A stretch of DNA of 11,615 nucleotides from Bacteroidales bacterium (GCA_024689285.1 JAILDR010000139.1:1-11615), one strand, 5' to 3'; shown: positions 1-7,054, numbered from the stretch's first letter. Made by a program: numbers and translations. The notes: generated from the letters alone by a model not told the origin.

Positions 1-307
1 TGACCATACTGGGGAAACACATAAAGCCGCTGAAATGCCTCTCAGGTCGCGCCCAACGCCGCAAGCCTCGAATCATCTCGTTGATTTCGACAATAATGGG
101 ACCCACATCACAAAGGTAGGCCTCCACGCGGCTACGGCCCAAGTCTTCTGTAAGCGCATCCTCCATCTCCGACGCGTGGGCCATGACGGCTGCCTTCAGT
201 TTCTTGAGTTGCTGGATGCGCCATTTTACTGGGAGTGTGGCTCCCGTGCGGAAAAACTTCCGCTGGGCTGCCACGATATTGCTAATTTCAGTTTCTGTAT
301 AGTTCAT
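1..307 (-). CDS. Aldehyde dehydrogenase (class 3-like), N-terminal part only
   Basis: This gene runs off the left edge, leaving about 102 N-terminal residues. Translation from the ATG at 307 begins MNYTETEISNIVAAQRKFF and continues with TGATLPVKWRIQQLKKLKAA, then an EDLGRSRVEAYLCDVGPI stretch and LRRWARPE. This is the N-terminal helical pattern of class 3-type NAD(P)-dependent aldehyde dehydrogenases (AQR.FF.TG, R..QL..L, DLG+S..EAY, LR+W..P). The family oxidises aldehydes to acids. The catalytic Cys and Glu lie outside the window, so activity cannot be judged. The start follows the alcohol dehydrogenase stop by 6 bases, so the two are almost certainly co-transcribed and may act in sequence (alcohol to aldehyde to acid, or the reverse). 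The substrate is not readable from the sequence. Confidence 0.88.
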   Translation of the reverse strand, partial: MNYTETEISNIVAAQRKFFRTGATLPVKWRIQQLKKLKAAVMAHASEMEDALTEDLGRSRVEAYLCDVGPIIVEINEMIRGLRRWARPERHFSGFMCFPSMV

Positions 308-313
308 AACGGT

Positions 314-1522
314 TCATTCATCAGATGTGACGGTTTTCAGAATCAATTCTATATCCTCGTTACTCAGCGTGACAGGCGCAGAATAATTGATGGAATCCTG
401 AACCACCATACGGGTAAGTTCTTCATAGTCTTCCTTTTTGACGGGTCGGGCCAGTTTATCCATTCCGCATTGCGACATAAGACGGGCAACGGCCTCCAGG
501 AATACTTCAGCCGCCTTGTCGTCGTCGGTGTCATAATCGGCAAAACCGCAATAACGCGCCAACATGGCATATTTTTCGGTACAAGCCTCTTTCTGGAATT
601 CCAGCACGGGCATGAGCATCAGCGAGATAGCCTGTCCATGAGGGATGTGATACTTGGCCCCGATGCTGTGGGCAAAGGCGTGAACATAGCCCGCCAACTG
701 GGTGTTGATGGCATGTCCGCCAAAATAAGCCGCACGACACATCCTCAGGCGCGCCTCAATGTTCTCCGGTTCGCGTATGACAACGGGAAGGTTTTCAAAG
801 ATAAGCCGCACGCCCTCTTTGGAAAGGTACATATTCGCCTCATCCACCTTTACATCGCTCACCACACCCTCCACCAAATGGCTGAGGGCATCCATACCGC
901 ATGCAGCGGTCACGGTTTGCGGGGCGTGAAGGGTAAGCTCGCTGTCGAGAATCACGTGGGTGACATCAAGGCCAATCAGCACGGTGGAACTTTTCACACC
1001 TTGCTCGCTGAGCACCACAGCTCCCACGGTGACCTCGGCCCCCGTACCTGCTGTGGAAGGCACCGAAATCATGGGCAAGGTCTTGCCTGGGACAGGCAAA
1101 AACTTTATCAGTAAAGATTTGACGCTTCTATTAGGCAACTTGACACCTGCAACTATCATCTTGGTAGTGTCCATCACCGAGCCGCCTCCAAGGGCAATCA
1201 CACATTCCGCCTCACACTCCAAAGCTTTCTTGCGGCCTGCCTCTATCAGGTCGATGTTGGGCTCGGAGTTGATGTCGTTGAAGACAGCATGCGCAATCTG
1301 CGCCTCCTCCAAAGCCTGCGTGACAGCCTGTTCATAACCTAACTTACTCAAGGTCTGGTCTGTGACTACCAGCACATGTTTGTAGCCGCATCTTTTGCAA
1401 ATCTTGCCAATCATTTTTCGCGCACCATGACCTTCCACCACTTGTGGTTGGGGAAGCGGAACGGCATGTATCACCTTACCGGGTAGACGATGAATGTTCT
1501 TTCTGATGCGATATGTTTCCAT
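314..1522 (-). CDS. Iron-containing alcohol dehydrogenase (group III ADH)
   Basis: A 402-residue cytoplasmic NAD(P)-dependent dehydrogenase of the Fe-ADH family, which interconverts alcohols and aldehydes or ketones. The N-terminal nucleotide-binding half carries GGGSVMDTTK (residues 112-121) and PSTAGTGAEVT (155-165). The C-terminal helical half carries GMDALSHLVE (209-218) and GYVHAFAHSIG...IPHGQ (278-297). The metal ligands expected by comparison with FucO are all present: D211, H215, H281 and H295, with the extra conserved H285. Length is normal for the family (about 380-400). The ATG at 1522 lies 11 bases after the stop of the upstream macro-like gene, and the ALDH start follows 6 bases downstream, so a three-gene operon is likely. 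Substrate specificity cannot be assigned. Confidence 0.93.
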   Translation of the reverse strand: METYRIRKNIHRLPGKVIHAVPLPQPQVVEGHGARKMIGKICKRCGYKHVLVVTDQTLSKLGYEQAVTQALEEAQIAHAVFNDINSEPNIDLIEAGRKKALECEAECVIALGGGSVMDTTKMIVAGVKLPNRSVKSLLIKFLPVPGKTLPMISVPSTAGTGAEVTVGAVVLSEQGVKSSTVLIGLDVTHVILDSELTLHAPQTVTAACGMDALSHLVEGVVSDVKVDEANMYLSKEGVRLIFENLPVVIREPENIEARLRMCRAAYFGGHAINTQLAGYVHAFAHSIGAKYHIPHGQAISLMLMPVLEFQKEACTEKYAMLARYCGFADYDTDDDKAAEVFLEAVARLMSQCGMDKLARPVKKEDYEELTRMVVQDSINYSAPVTLSNEDIELILKTVTSDE

Positions 1523-1533
1523 AATGATTCCGG

Positions 1534-1923
1534 TTATTGCAAGGCTTTCACAAACTCTTTTGGCAGGATGATGTTTTCAACATTGAGAGCCTCCTGAAAC
1601 AGCGGGGCTATTTGCTCGTTAGCGAAACCAGCTATGCCGCAGCCGATGCGGGTCACGAGGAACTTGTATTCGGGATGCTGTTCAGCGAAGGCGACAAACT
1701 CATCCACGTAAGGCTTGATGGTGTTCACGCCGCCTTGCATGGTGGGGATAGCATAGCATTGTCCTTGCAATCCCACGCCTTGTCCCCAAACCGCGCCAAA
1801 CCTGTCCATCGCTATCCTCGCGGCTCCGCCGCCATGAAAGCCGTCCAAATTGCTGCCGAACACGAATATCTCATTAGGTTTCAACGTCATGATTCTCTCT
1901 GGAGTAAATTCTCTGGTATACAT
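1534..1923 (-). CDS. Macro-domain-like conserved protein (FGSNL...GGGAAR family)
   Basis: A 129-residue soluble protein, starting MYTREFTPERIMTLKPNEIF. It shows IFVFGSNLDGFHGGGAARIA (residues 19-38), then GQGVGLQGQCYAIPT (47-61), TRIGCGIAGF (91-100), IAPLF and NIILPKEF. This is the pattern of a widespread conserved family, often annotated as hypothetical or phage-related (A1S_2505-like). It resembles the macro fold that binds ADP-ribose: a glycine-rich GGGAAR loop followed by a YAIPT strand. Nucleotide or ADP-ribose binding is inference only. The frame stays open upstream to 2166, but that part runs through hairpins and tandem repeats, and the FTPERI segment right after the ATG at 1923 looks like conserved family sequence, so 1923 is the preferred start. 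It is the first gene of the likely operon with the ADH and ALDH genes. Confidence 0.8.
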   Translation of the reverse strand: MYTREFTPERIMTLKPNEIFVFGSNLDGFHGGGAARIAMDRFGAVWGQGVGLQGQCYAIPTMQGGVNTIKPYVDEFVAFAEQHPEYKFLVTRIGCGIAGFANEQIAPLFQEALNVENIILPKEFVKALQ

Positions 1924-1956
1924 AATAGCTCTATTTAAATTTAAACTATAACGCCG

Positions 1957-1964
1957 TAAAAATA
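1957..1964 (-). promoter_or_regulatory. Possible -7 promoter box for the macro/ADH/ALDH operon
   Basis: On the minus strand this reads TATTTTTA, seven of eight positions of the Bacteroidetes TAnnTTTG box, ending 33 bases before the ATG at 1923. No good TTG is found at the -33 distance. A second weak candidate, TATAGTTTA, lies closer to the start. Confidence 0.35.
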
Positions 1965-2070
1965 CGAATAATTGTTTAGATTGAAGCTGTTTTATGCAAG
2001 TTTTCTGACCTACAGTTTCAATATCTCGAGTTGTTTGAATGAATTTGTTGCAAGAAGCCGTTTTGCTATG

Positions 2071-2112
2071 AGAGAAACGCCGTTTCTCTTGCAGAGAAAG
2101 GTTGTTTCTCTG
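2071..2112. repeat. Two adjacent hairpins with the same stem sequence
   Basis: The first hairpin has 8-bp arms AGAGAAAC (2071-2078) and GTTTCTCT (2082-2089) around a 3-base loop. The second has 8-bp arms CAGAGAAA (2092-2099) and TTTCTCTG (2105-2112) around a 5-base loop. The arms of one hairpin can also pair with those of the other, so two exclusive folds are possible. The pair lies 148-189 bases upstream of the macro-like gene start. There is no T-tract, so a simple terminator is unlikely. Confidence 0.7.
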
Positions 2113-2138
2113 TGAGCAGGAGTTTGCGCCGTTCCAAC

Positions 2139-2270
2139 CGCCAGTGAGTGACGTTCTAACCGGCAACGAGTGACGTTCTAACCGGCAGCGAGTGACGTTC
2201 TGGCTATCGATGAGTGTCGTTCTGGCTATCGATGAGTGTCGTTTTGGCTATCGATGAGTGTCGTTTTGGT
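2139..2270. repeat. Six-unit 22-bp tandem repeat array
   Basis: Six head-to-tail units of exactly 22 bp start at 2139, 2161, 2183, 2205, 2227 and 2249, preceded by a degenerate half unit (CGTTCCAAC, ending 2138). All share the core GAGTGNCGTT. The first three units begin with a CGCCAGT/CGGCAAC/CGGCAGC-type heptamer and have GAC in the core. The last three begin TATCGAT and have GTC, so the array has two sub-families laid end to end. There are no spacers, so it is not CRISPR. The array fills the space between the divergent macro-like gene and the yitT-like gene. Units of about two helical turns would place copies on one face of the DNA, which fits a protein-binding array, but this is inference. 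Confidence 0.85.
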
Positions 2271-2299
2271 TAGAGGCCAGGTGTCTGCCTTCCTATGAG

Positions 2300-2343
2300 C
2301 AGAGGTTGAAACCTCTGATGTGTTCGGGTCGCCCCTTCGGGGC
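2300..2343. repeat. Two strong intergenic hairpins
   Basis: CAGAGGTT (2300-2307) pairs with AACCTCTG (2310-2317) across a very short loop. Then GCCCC (2331-2335) pairs with GGGGC (2339-2343) across TTC. The second stem is followed by CTTTGAT rather than a clean T-run. There is no plus-strand gene just upstream to terminate. They could be part of a dispersed repeat, the end of an unrecognised small RNA, or a leaky terminator. Together with the other repeats they account for most of the gene-free stretch 1924-2498, in which no protein gene is convincing. Confidence 0.5.
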
Positions 2344-2435
2344 TTTGATAGGTGTAACGATGTTGTTGTTGCGGCTGAATTTGAGTAAAAATCGAATTAT
2401 TTCTCTTTTCCTTTCATTATCTCAAAAAAGATTAC

Positions 2436-2443
2436 GACCTTTG
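2436..2443 (+). promoter_or_regulatory. Probable -7 box of the yitT-like gene
   Basis: GACCTTTG, followed by CACCC, is close to the Bacteroidetes TAnnTTTG box and is placed about 55 bases before the ATG at 2499. The leader that follows is A-rich (for example ATTAAAAAACTAAAAATC), as is usual in this phylum, and has no clear Shine-Dalgarno site. The -33 element is poor. Confidence 0.5.
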
Positions 2444-2498
2444 CACCCGCAAAAATTGAAAGCAACAATACTATTAAAAAACTAAAAATCAAAATATT

Positions 2499-3491
2499 AT
2501 GAGCAAGTTTAGCAACATAATGAATGAAATCGGCCAGGCTTTGGTCAGCAAAAAGTTTTGGGTCGAGCTGCTGATTATGACTTTCGGCATGTTTATGACG
2601 GGTGTCTGCGTCTATTATTTCCTCGTTCCCAGCAAGCTGATTGTGGGTTCCATCTCGGGTCTTTCCATCGTGCTGACCAACATTTTCAACGGTATGGGCA
2701 TCAACATCAGCCTTTCCATGATGATCTCGGTCATCAACGCCATCCTGCTGATATTGGCCTATCTGCTCATCGGCAAGGAGTTTGGGTTGAAGACGGTTTA
2801 CTGCGCCATGATTCTCGGTCCCATGACCAAGTTCTGCGAGTGGCTCTATCCCTGGCAGAATTTTGCCACCCCCAATGAATACCTTATTAATATGGGCGTA
2901 GCTCCCGACGCGGCCTATTCCGTGATGGGCAACCCCTGGTTCGACCTTCTTTGCTGTGTCATCATCCTGAGTGCCGCCCAAACGCTGATGTTCTCCATCA
3001 ATGCTTCCACAGGCGGCCTCGACATTCTGGCGAAAATCGTCAACAAATACCTGCATTTCGACATGGGCAAGTCGGTAAGCGTGGCGGGAGCCATCATCTG
3101 CCTCACGGCGTTCTTCATCAACCCCTTCCAGATGGTCGTCATCGGCCTCATCGCCACATGGATTAACGGAATGGTGGTGAACATGTTCACGGCCAACCTC
3201 AACCAGCGCAAGCGTGTCTGCATCGTCTCAAAGGACTACGACCGCATCCGCCGCTATATCATCGACGATCTGCATCGTGGCTGCACCCTTTATGAAGTCA
3301 TAGGTGGTTACACCAACGAGAAGTCGATTGAGCTGGAGTCGCTGCTCACCAACGACGAGTTCTCGAAGCTGATGGAATATCTCGGGAAGAACGAAATCAA
3401 CGCGTTCACCACTGCCGGCAACGTCAGCGAGGTGTACGGACTGTGGGCAAAAGACCGCCACAGAGCAAGAAAACACGCTGAGAAGCGGTAA
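2499..3491 (+). CDS. YitT family membrane protein with C-terminal DUF2179
   Basis: A 330-residue inner-membrane protein. Hydrophobic segments lie at about 22-43, 46-66, 71-92, 148-166 and 192-230, with the family-type NASTGGLDILAKIVNKY stretch at 168-184 between them. The soluble C-terminal part (about 238-318) has RGCTLYEVIGGYTNE (260-274) and NAFTTAGNVSEVYGLW (301-316), typical of the DUF2179 domain attached to YitT proteins. The family (PF02588 plus DUF2179) is widespread, but its transported substrate or role is not firmly known. Length is a little above the usual 280-300. The ATG at 2499 follows an A-rich leader and a -7-like box. The gene stands alone: its left neighbours are divergent and the HEPN gene to the right is convergent, 29 bases away. 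Confidence 0.92.
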   Translation: MSKFSNIMNEIGQALVSKKFWVELLIMTFGMFMTGVCVYYFLVPSKLIVGSISGLSIVLTNIFNGMGINISLSMMISVINAILLILAYLLIGKEFGLKTVYCAMILGPMTKFCEWLYPWQNFATPNEYLINMGVAPDAAYSVMGNPWFDLLCCVIILSAAQTLMFSINASTGGLDILAKIVNKYLHFDMGKSVSVAGAIICLTAFFINPFQMVVIGLIATWINGMVVNMFTANLNQRKRVCIVSKDYDRIRRYIIDDLHRGCTLYEVIGGYTNEKSIELESLLTNDEFSKLMEYLGKNEINAFTTAGNVSEVYGLWAKDRHRARKHAEKR

Positions 3492-3520
3492 GGGATATTG
3501 GAAAATCTCCTTCTCCCAAC

Positions 3521-3937
3521 TCACTGTCTAACATTTCCTACCTCTGTTCCAAATAACAGATTACCTATTTTCTCAACAAACGCATGTGTCGGTTCTTTAA
3601 GGGACAAGGCTTCTTCCTTGGTGATATCGTATGCGCAATTGTAATCAGCCTTTTGACGAAGTTGGAATAAACGAGCAAGAAAACTCCCATCTTCCAAAGC
3701 TACTATTTCCGTCTTCACAAAATGCTTACTGAATTGCGTCAACATCCCCGTATGAGTATGTGCAACGATTTCTCTCTGGATGAAGAGTGCTTGCACAATA
3801 TGGAAACACGCATAATAAAAGCGGTTGACAGCCATATCAGAATAGCCCATATCCATCATCTCATCAGCCTGTTTTATAAACCGATGCGCCCTTTCAACTT
3901 GCATGTCAACTAAAACTTTTCTTTCTTCCGCTGTCAT
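3521..3937 (-). CDS. HEPN domain protein (partner of nucleotidyltransferase)
   Basis: A 138-residue, mostly helical protein. It shows the HEPN pattern of a helix with AVNRFYYACFHIVQALFI (residues 36-53), a THTGMLTQFSKHFVK segment (61-75), and LRQKADYNCAYDITKEEA (93-110). This matches the COG1895-type HEPN proteins that pair with minimal nucleotidyltransferases. The classical HEPN ribonuclease motif RX4-6H is not seen: where an R-x4-H could lie there is R94-QKAD-Y99. RNase toxin activity is therefore doubtful, and a substrate-binding or regulatory role is equally possible. The ATG at 3937 overlaps the stop of the nucleotidyltransferase gene in an ATGA arrangement, which indicates translational coupling and a joint function. 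The gene converges on the yitT-like gene. Confidence 0.85.
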   Translation of the reverse strand: MTAEERKVLVDMQVERAHRFIKQADEMMDMGYSDMAVNRFYYACFHIVQALFIQREIVAHTHTGMLTQFSKHFVKTEIVALEDGSFLARLFQLRQKADYNCAYDITKEEALSLKEPTHAFVEKIGNLLFGTEVGNVRQ

Positions 3938-4248
3938 TGCAATAAATTTAAGGCATCATGTTGAACATTTTCATAAAAAGGTGTGGCCCTATAGGATTGC
4001 CATTCTTCCTCGGTGTACATAATCGGATTGATTTCCTCCCCCAGCTCACAACCTAACAACACAAAAGGATAACTCACATTGTCGTAATCCGATTGGGTAA
4101 GCTTTTCCTTATTGAGTATCAAAAGGATGTCCCAATCCGAATGCTCATGTGCCGTTCCTCGCGCTCGCGAGCCATAGAGCCACGCTTCACTTCCAAAAGG
4201 GACGACCTCCATCGCCAGTTGCCTAATATCAGATAAAACGTTTTCCAT
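3934..4248 (-). CDS. Minimal nucleotidyltransferase (MNT) domain protein
   Basis: A 104-residue protein of the DNA polymerase beta-like minimal nucleotidyltransferase family. WLYGSRARGTAHEHSDWDIL (residues 23-42) gives an exact GSX10DXD motif: G26-S27 and D38-x-D40, the nucleotide- and metal-binding residues. In known MNT/HEPN toxin-antitoxin pairs this protein is the antitoxin that transfers nucleotides (AMP) onto the HEPN partner. Whether that holds here is inference, since the HEPN partner lacks the usual RX4-6H. The ATG at 4248 is chosen over an in-frame TTG at 4272, because that codon lies inside the TAGTTTTG promoter box (4270-4277). The stop overlaps the HEPN start by 4 bases. The module is a small two-gene cassette set between two ordinary chromosomal genes, which suggests transfer. 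Confidence 0.88.
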   Translation of the reverse strand: MENVLSDIRQLAMEVVPFGSEAWLYGSRARGTAHEHSDWDILLILNKEKLTQSDYDNVSYPFVLLGCELGEEINPIMYTEEEWQSYRATPFYENVQHDALNLLQ

Positions 4249-4269
4249 GATAGTTGTTATTTCACCCCG

Positions 4270-4277
4270 CAAAACTA
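4270..4277 (-). promoter_or_regulatory. -7 promoter box of the MNT/HEPN module
   Basis: On the minus strand this reads TAGTTTTG, a perfect Bacteroidetes TAnnTTTG box, ending 21 bases before the ATG at 4248. Its position rules out the upstream in-frame TTG as a start. No clear TTG at -33 is seen. It is back to back with the pepT promoter, about 43 bases away. Confidence 0.65.
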
Positions 4278-4319
4278 CACAAATATTTCCAAACCCTACC
4301 GTCCAATCGAATTATTTCC

Positions 4320-4327
4320 TACTTTTG
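4320..4327 (+). promoter_or_regulatory. -7 promoter box of pepT
   Basis: TACTTTTG is a perfect TAnnTTTG box, ending 22 bases before the pepT ATG at 4350. It places transcription start very near the gene and shows that upstream in-frame codons from 4254 are not used. The -33 element is not obvious. Confidence 0.65.
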
Positions 4328-4349
4328 TGCCAAACAAATTTTCACGAAA

Positions 4350-5573
4350 ATGGAAAAACTCTTAGACAAATTTTTGAGATACGTCTCTGTGGAGACCACC
4401 TCTGATGAAAACTCTGAATCACAGCCCAGCACCGACAGACAACTCAACCTGCTGCGGATGCTTCGCGACGAATTGCAAGCCCTTGGCATTCAGGCCGAGC
4501 TGGACGAATACGGCTATGTGATGGCTACCATACCTTCGAATGTAGATAGGGACATTCCCGCCGTCGGCTTCATCGCCCATGTGGATACCGCCCCCGATGC
4601 CTCAGGCAAAGACATCAAACCTCAAATCATCCCAAACTACGACGGCAATGATATCGTCTTGAACAAGGAGAAGAACATCGTACTACGTGTGTCGGAATTC
4701 CCTGAAATGGCACAATACAAAGGCCAGACGATGATTACCACCGACGGCACCACCCTGTTGGGTGCCGACGACAAGGCCGGTGTGGCCGAAATCATGTATG
4801 CCGCTCAGTATATGATGGAACACCCCGACTTCAAGCACGGCGAAATCAAGATCGGCTTCACACCCGACGAAGAGATTGGCCGTGGTGTGGTGAAATTCGA
4901 CGTGAAGAAATTCGGAGCCAAGTACGCCTACACGATGGACGGTGGCGAGATTGGCGAGCTGGAATATGAAAACTTCAATGCCGCTGGCGCAAAAATCCAC
5001 ATCCAGGGCAGCAACATCCACCCCGGCTATGGCAAGGACAAGATGGTGAACTCCATGCTCATCGCGATGGAACTCAACGCGATGCTGCCCGTCGAACAAC
5101 GTCCACGCTACACTCAGGGCTACGAAGGCTTCTTCCACCTGACTGAAATCAACGGAACAGTTGAAGAGACCACCATGAGCTACATCATCCGCGACCACGA
5201 CAGAGCGAAGTTTGAGGAAAAGAAAGCCCTCATCACCTCCGTTGCTGAGTTCCTCAACAAGAAATACGGCAATGTGGTGACTTTGGAACTGAAGCACCAA
5301 TATTACAATATGCGCCAGGAGGTGGAGCCACATTTCTTCATCGTGGAGCGCGCCATCAAGGCTATGGAAATGGCCAACATCAAGCCGAAAGTGCAGCCCA
5401 TCCGTGGCGGCACAGACGGCGCCAACCTCTCCTTCATGGGTCTCCCCTGCCCCAACATCTTCGCTGGCGGACACAACTTCCACGGCAAGCTGGAATATGT
5501 GCCGCTCGAAAGCATGCAGAAGGCCTCGGAAGTGATTCTGAACATCATCACCCTGTTCCAAGCGGAAGGATGA
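4350..5573 (+). CDS. pepT: Peptidase T (tripeptide aminopeptidase)
   Basis: A 407-residue cytoplasmic M20-family zinc metallopeptidase that removes the N-terminal residue of tripeptides. Length equals that of characterised PepT (about 408). The di-zinc and catalytic residues are all visible: H77 and D79 in AHVDTAPD, D140 in LLGADDKAG, E174 (general base) and E175 in TPDEEIGRG, D197 in YTMDGGEIGE, and H378 in NFHGKLEYVPLESM. The dimerisation or lid domain lies between about 205 and 320, with SNIHPGYGKDKMVNSM typical of PepT. The start MEKLLDKFLRYVSVETTSD matches the family N-terminus and lies just after a TACTTTTG box. The DUF2079 gene follows 16 bases downstream and may be read from the same promoter, though a functional link is not evident. 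Confidence 0.96.
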   Translation: MEKLLDKFLRYVSVETTSDENSESQPSTDRQLNLLRMLRDELQALGIQAELDEYGYVMATIPSNVDRDIPAVGFIAHVDTAPDASGKDIKPQIIPNYDGNDIVLNKEKNIVLRVSEFPEMAQYKGQTMITTDGTTLLGADDKAGVAEIMYAAQYMMEHPDFKHGEIKIGFTPDEEIGRGVVKFDVKKFGAKYAYTMDGGEIGELEYENFNAAGAKIHIQGSNIHPGYGKDKMVNSMLIAMELNAMLPVEQRPRYTQGYEGFFHLTEINGTVEETTMSYIIRDHDRAKFEEKKALITSVAEFLNKKYGNVVTLELKHQYYNMRQEVEPHFFIVERAIKAMEMANIKPKVQPIRGGTDGANLSFMGLPCPNIFAGGHNFHGKLEYVPLESMQKASEVILNIITLFQAEG

Positions 5574-5589
5574 TTCATAAAGTCCAGTA

Positions 5590-7050
5590 ATGAAGGCGTT
5601 GACCCTTTGCTCACGACAGAAACGCATCACTCTCGCATCGGTGTTCACCCTTGCGGGAGTGGTGTATTGTCTCATCTCTTTGGTCAACCACTACCTCTTC
5701 AAGACATATTCCCTCGACCTGGGACTCTACACCCATGCGATGTACGACTACGTGCATTTCACCATTGACGATTGCACCATGTTCAAAGGCAATCCGCAAT
5801 GCATCCTCAGCGACCATTTCGACCTGTATCTGATGCTGCTGTCGCCCTTGGTGCTTGTCTTTGGTTCCTACACCCTGCTCATCGTGCAGATTGCAGGGAT
5901 ATTGCTGGGCGGTTGGGGCATCTACAAACTCATCGGGCTTTATACCGACAACGATTGGCTGCCCATTTTGGCCACAGCCACGCTCTTTTTCTCCTTCGGC
6001 ATCATCCAGGCCTTGGGCTTCGACTATCATTCCAACGTACTGACAGCCATGATGTTCCCCTGGCTGCTATATTTCCTCAAACTGAAAAAATACGGTTTGT
6101 CATCGCTGTTTGCCGTGCTGTTCGTCATCGGGAAAGAAAACATGTCGCTGTGGCTGTTTTTCATTGCCATCGGCTTGATGTGGGACTACCGAAAAGACAA
6201 GAAAGCACTTTGGCATTTAGCAGGTTATGCCGTTTTCTCCATCGTCTACTTCCTCCTCATCAACATGATAGTCATGCCCCGATTGGGCGGCACAGGAGGT
6301 GCGTTTGGCCGGTATGCTCATCTCGGCAGCAACTATACTGAAATCGCCATCAACCTCCTCTCCCATCCTTTGGACACCCTCAAAATCCTGTTTACCAACA
6401 CAACAGGGATTTCGCGCTACGATGGTGTCAAGGAGGAGTTTTATTGGTGCATTCTGGCCACAGGATTGGTTTTTACTTTATTGAAGCCCAATTACTTGTT
6501 CATGCTCCTCCCACTTATCGGGCAGAAGATGCTGTCTGCCGACTATCTGTTTTGGGGCGTGTCGCTGCAATACTCTGTCGAGTTCATGCCCGTATTGGTT
6601 GTTTCAGCTTTTTTAGTGATTATCAAGCTGAAAAAGCAACTCCCAAGGCTGATTCTTGCCTGCGCCTTGTTGCTCTCCACTGTTTTGACCACTTTCTACA
6701 CCATCGGTGTACCGAAAGCCTATATCATCGTTGATCAGTTATGTATCTACCAAGAAAGGCATTACAAACAAAAACATTTCGATGCAAACTATGCGCGGCA
6801 ACTCATCAAACAAATCCCTGATGATGCATCGGTATGCGCTGGACGCATGTTCGTTCCCCACCTCTACTCCCGCCCCGAAATCTACGACTTCAACGCCGTT
6901 GCGCCCTATGTGCGTGCCGACTATGTGCTTGTAACAGCTCCTTATCTGGAATCAAAACGCAACGGCCAACTGTTGATGCCCTACCGCGATGAATATGAGA
7001 CGGTTTCAACCGATGGGACTCTTTTCCTGCTGAAGAAAAAGGAAAAGTAA
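5590..7050 (+). CDS. DUF2079 polytopic membrane protein (GT-C-like)
   Basis: A 486-residue protein with many hydrophobic segments from about 15 to 370 and a soluble C-terminal part from about 380. Family-type motifs are SLDLGLYTHAMYDY (residues 41-54), LSDHFDLYLMLLSP (73-86), FDYHSNVLTAMMFPW (144-158) and GKENMSLW (181-188). The aspartates D43, D75 and D78 fall in the first external loops, where GT-C glycosyltransferases carry catalytic acids. DUF2079 has no settled function, and a sugar-transfer role from a lipid-linked donor is inference from topology and from the GT39 genes next door. The gene starts 16 bases after the pepT stop without its own visible promoter. Its stop is only 4 bases from the end of the convergent GT39 gene. 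Confidence 0.88.
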   Translation: MKALTLCSRQKRITLASVFTLAGVVYCLISLVNHYLFKTYSLDLGLYTHAMYDYVHFTIDDCTMFKGNPQCILSDHFDLYLMLLSPLVLVFGSYTLLIVQIAGILLGGWGIYKLIGLYTDNDWLPILATATLFFSFGIIQALGFDYHSNVLTAMMFPWLLYFLKLKKYGLSSLFAVLFVIGKENMSLWLFFIAIGLMWDYRKDKKALWHLAGYAVFSIVYFLLINMIVMPRLGGTGGAFGRYAHLGSNYTEIAINLLSHPLDTLKILFTNTTGISRYDGVKEEFYWCILATGLVFTLLKPNYLFMLLPLIGQKMLSADYLFWGVSLQYSVEFMPVLVVSAFLVIIKLKKQLPRLILACALLLSTVLTTFYTIGVPKAYIIVDQLCIYQERHYKQKHFDANYARQLIKQIPDDASVCAGRMFVPHLYSRPEIYDFNAVAPYVRADYVLVTAPYLESKRNGQLLMPYRDEYETVSTDGTLFLLKKKEK

Positions 7051-7054
7051 ACTG

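Noticed and set aside
35..1114. Plus-strand open frame (359 codons) opposite ADH and ALDH
   Set aside because: The minus-strand proteins carry complete family motifs and metal ligands. The plus frame has none.
1924..2166. N-terminal extension of the macro-like protein to 210 residues
   Set aside because: The extension is read from hairpins and a repeat, has no conserved pattern, and the ATG at 1923 begins the conserved-looking part.
2139..2270. CRISPR array
   Set aside because: Units are head to tail with no unique spacers, and there is no cas gene nearby.
2258..2485. Small plus-strand open frame (75 codons) in the intergenic region
   Set aside because: It begins in the tandem repeat, crosses two hairpins and the likely promoter of the yitT-like gene, and resembles no protein.
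2397..3056. Minus-strand open frame (219 codons) opposite the yitT-like gene
   Set aside because: It is antisense to a recognised membrane protein, with a low-complexity His/Gln/Asp composition and no motif.
3479..3516. Bidirectional terminator between the yitT-like and HEPN genes
   Set aside because: A 6-bp GAGAAG/CTTCTC pairing exists, but its loop of about 24 bases and the lack of T-tracts make it unconvincing.
4683..5687. Minus-strand open frame (334 codons) opposite pepT
   Set aside because: It is a mirror of a confidently identified gene, with His/Val-rich shadow composition.
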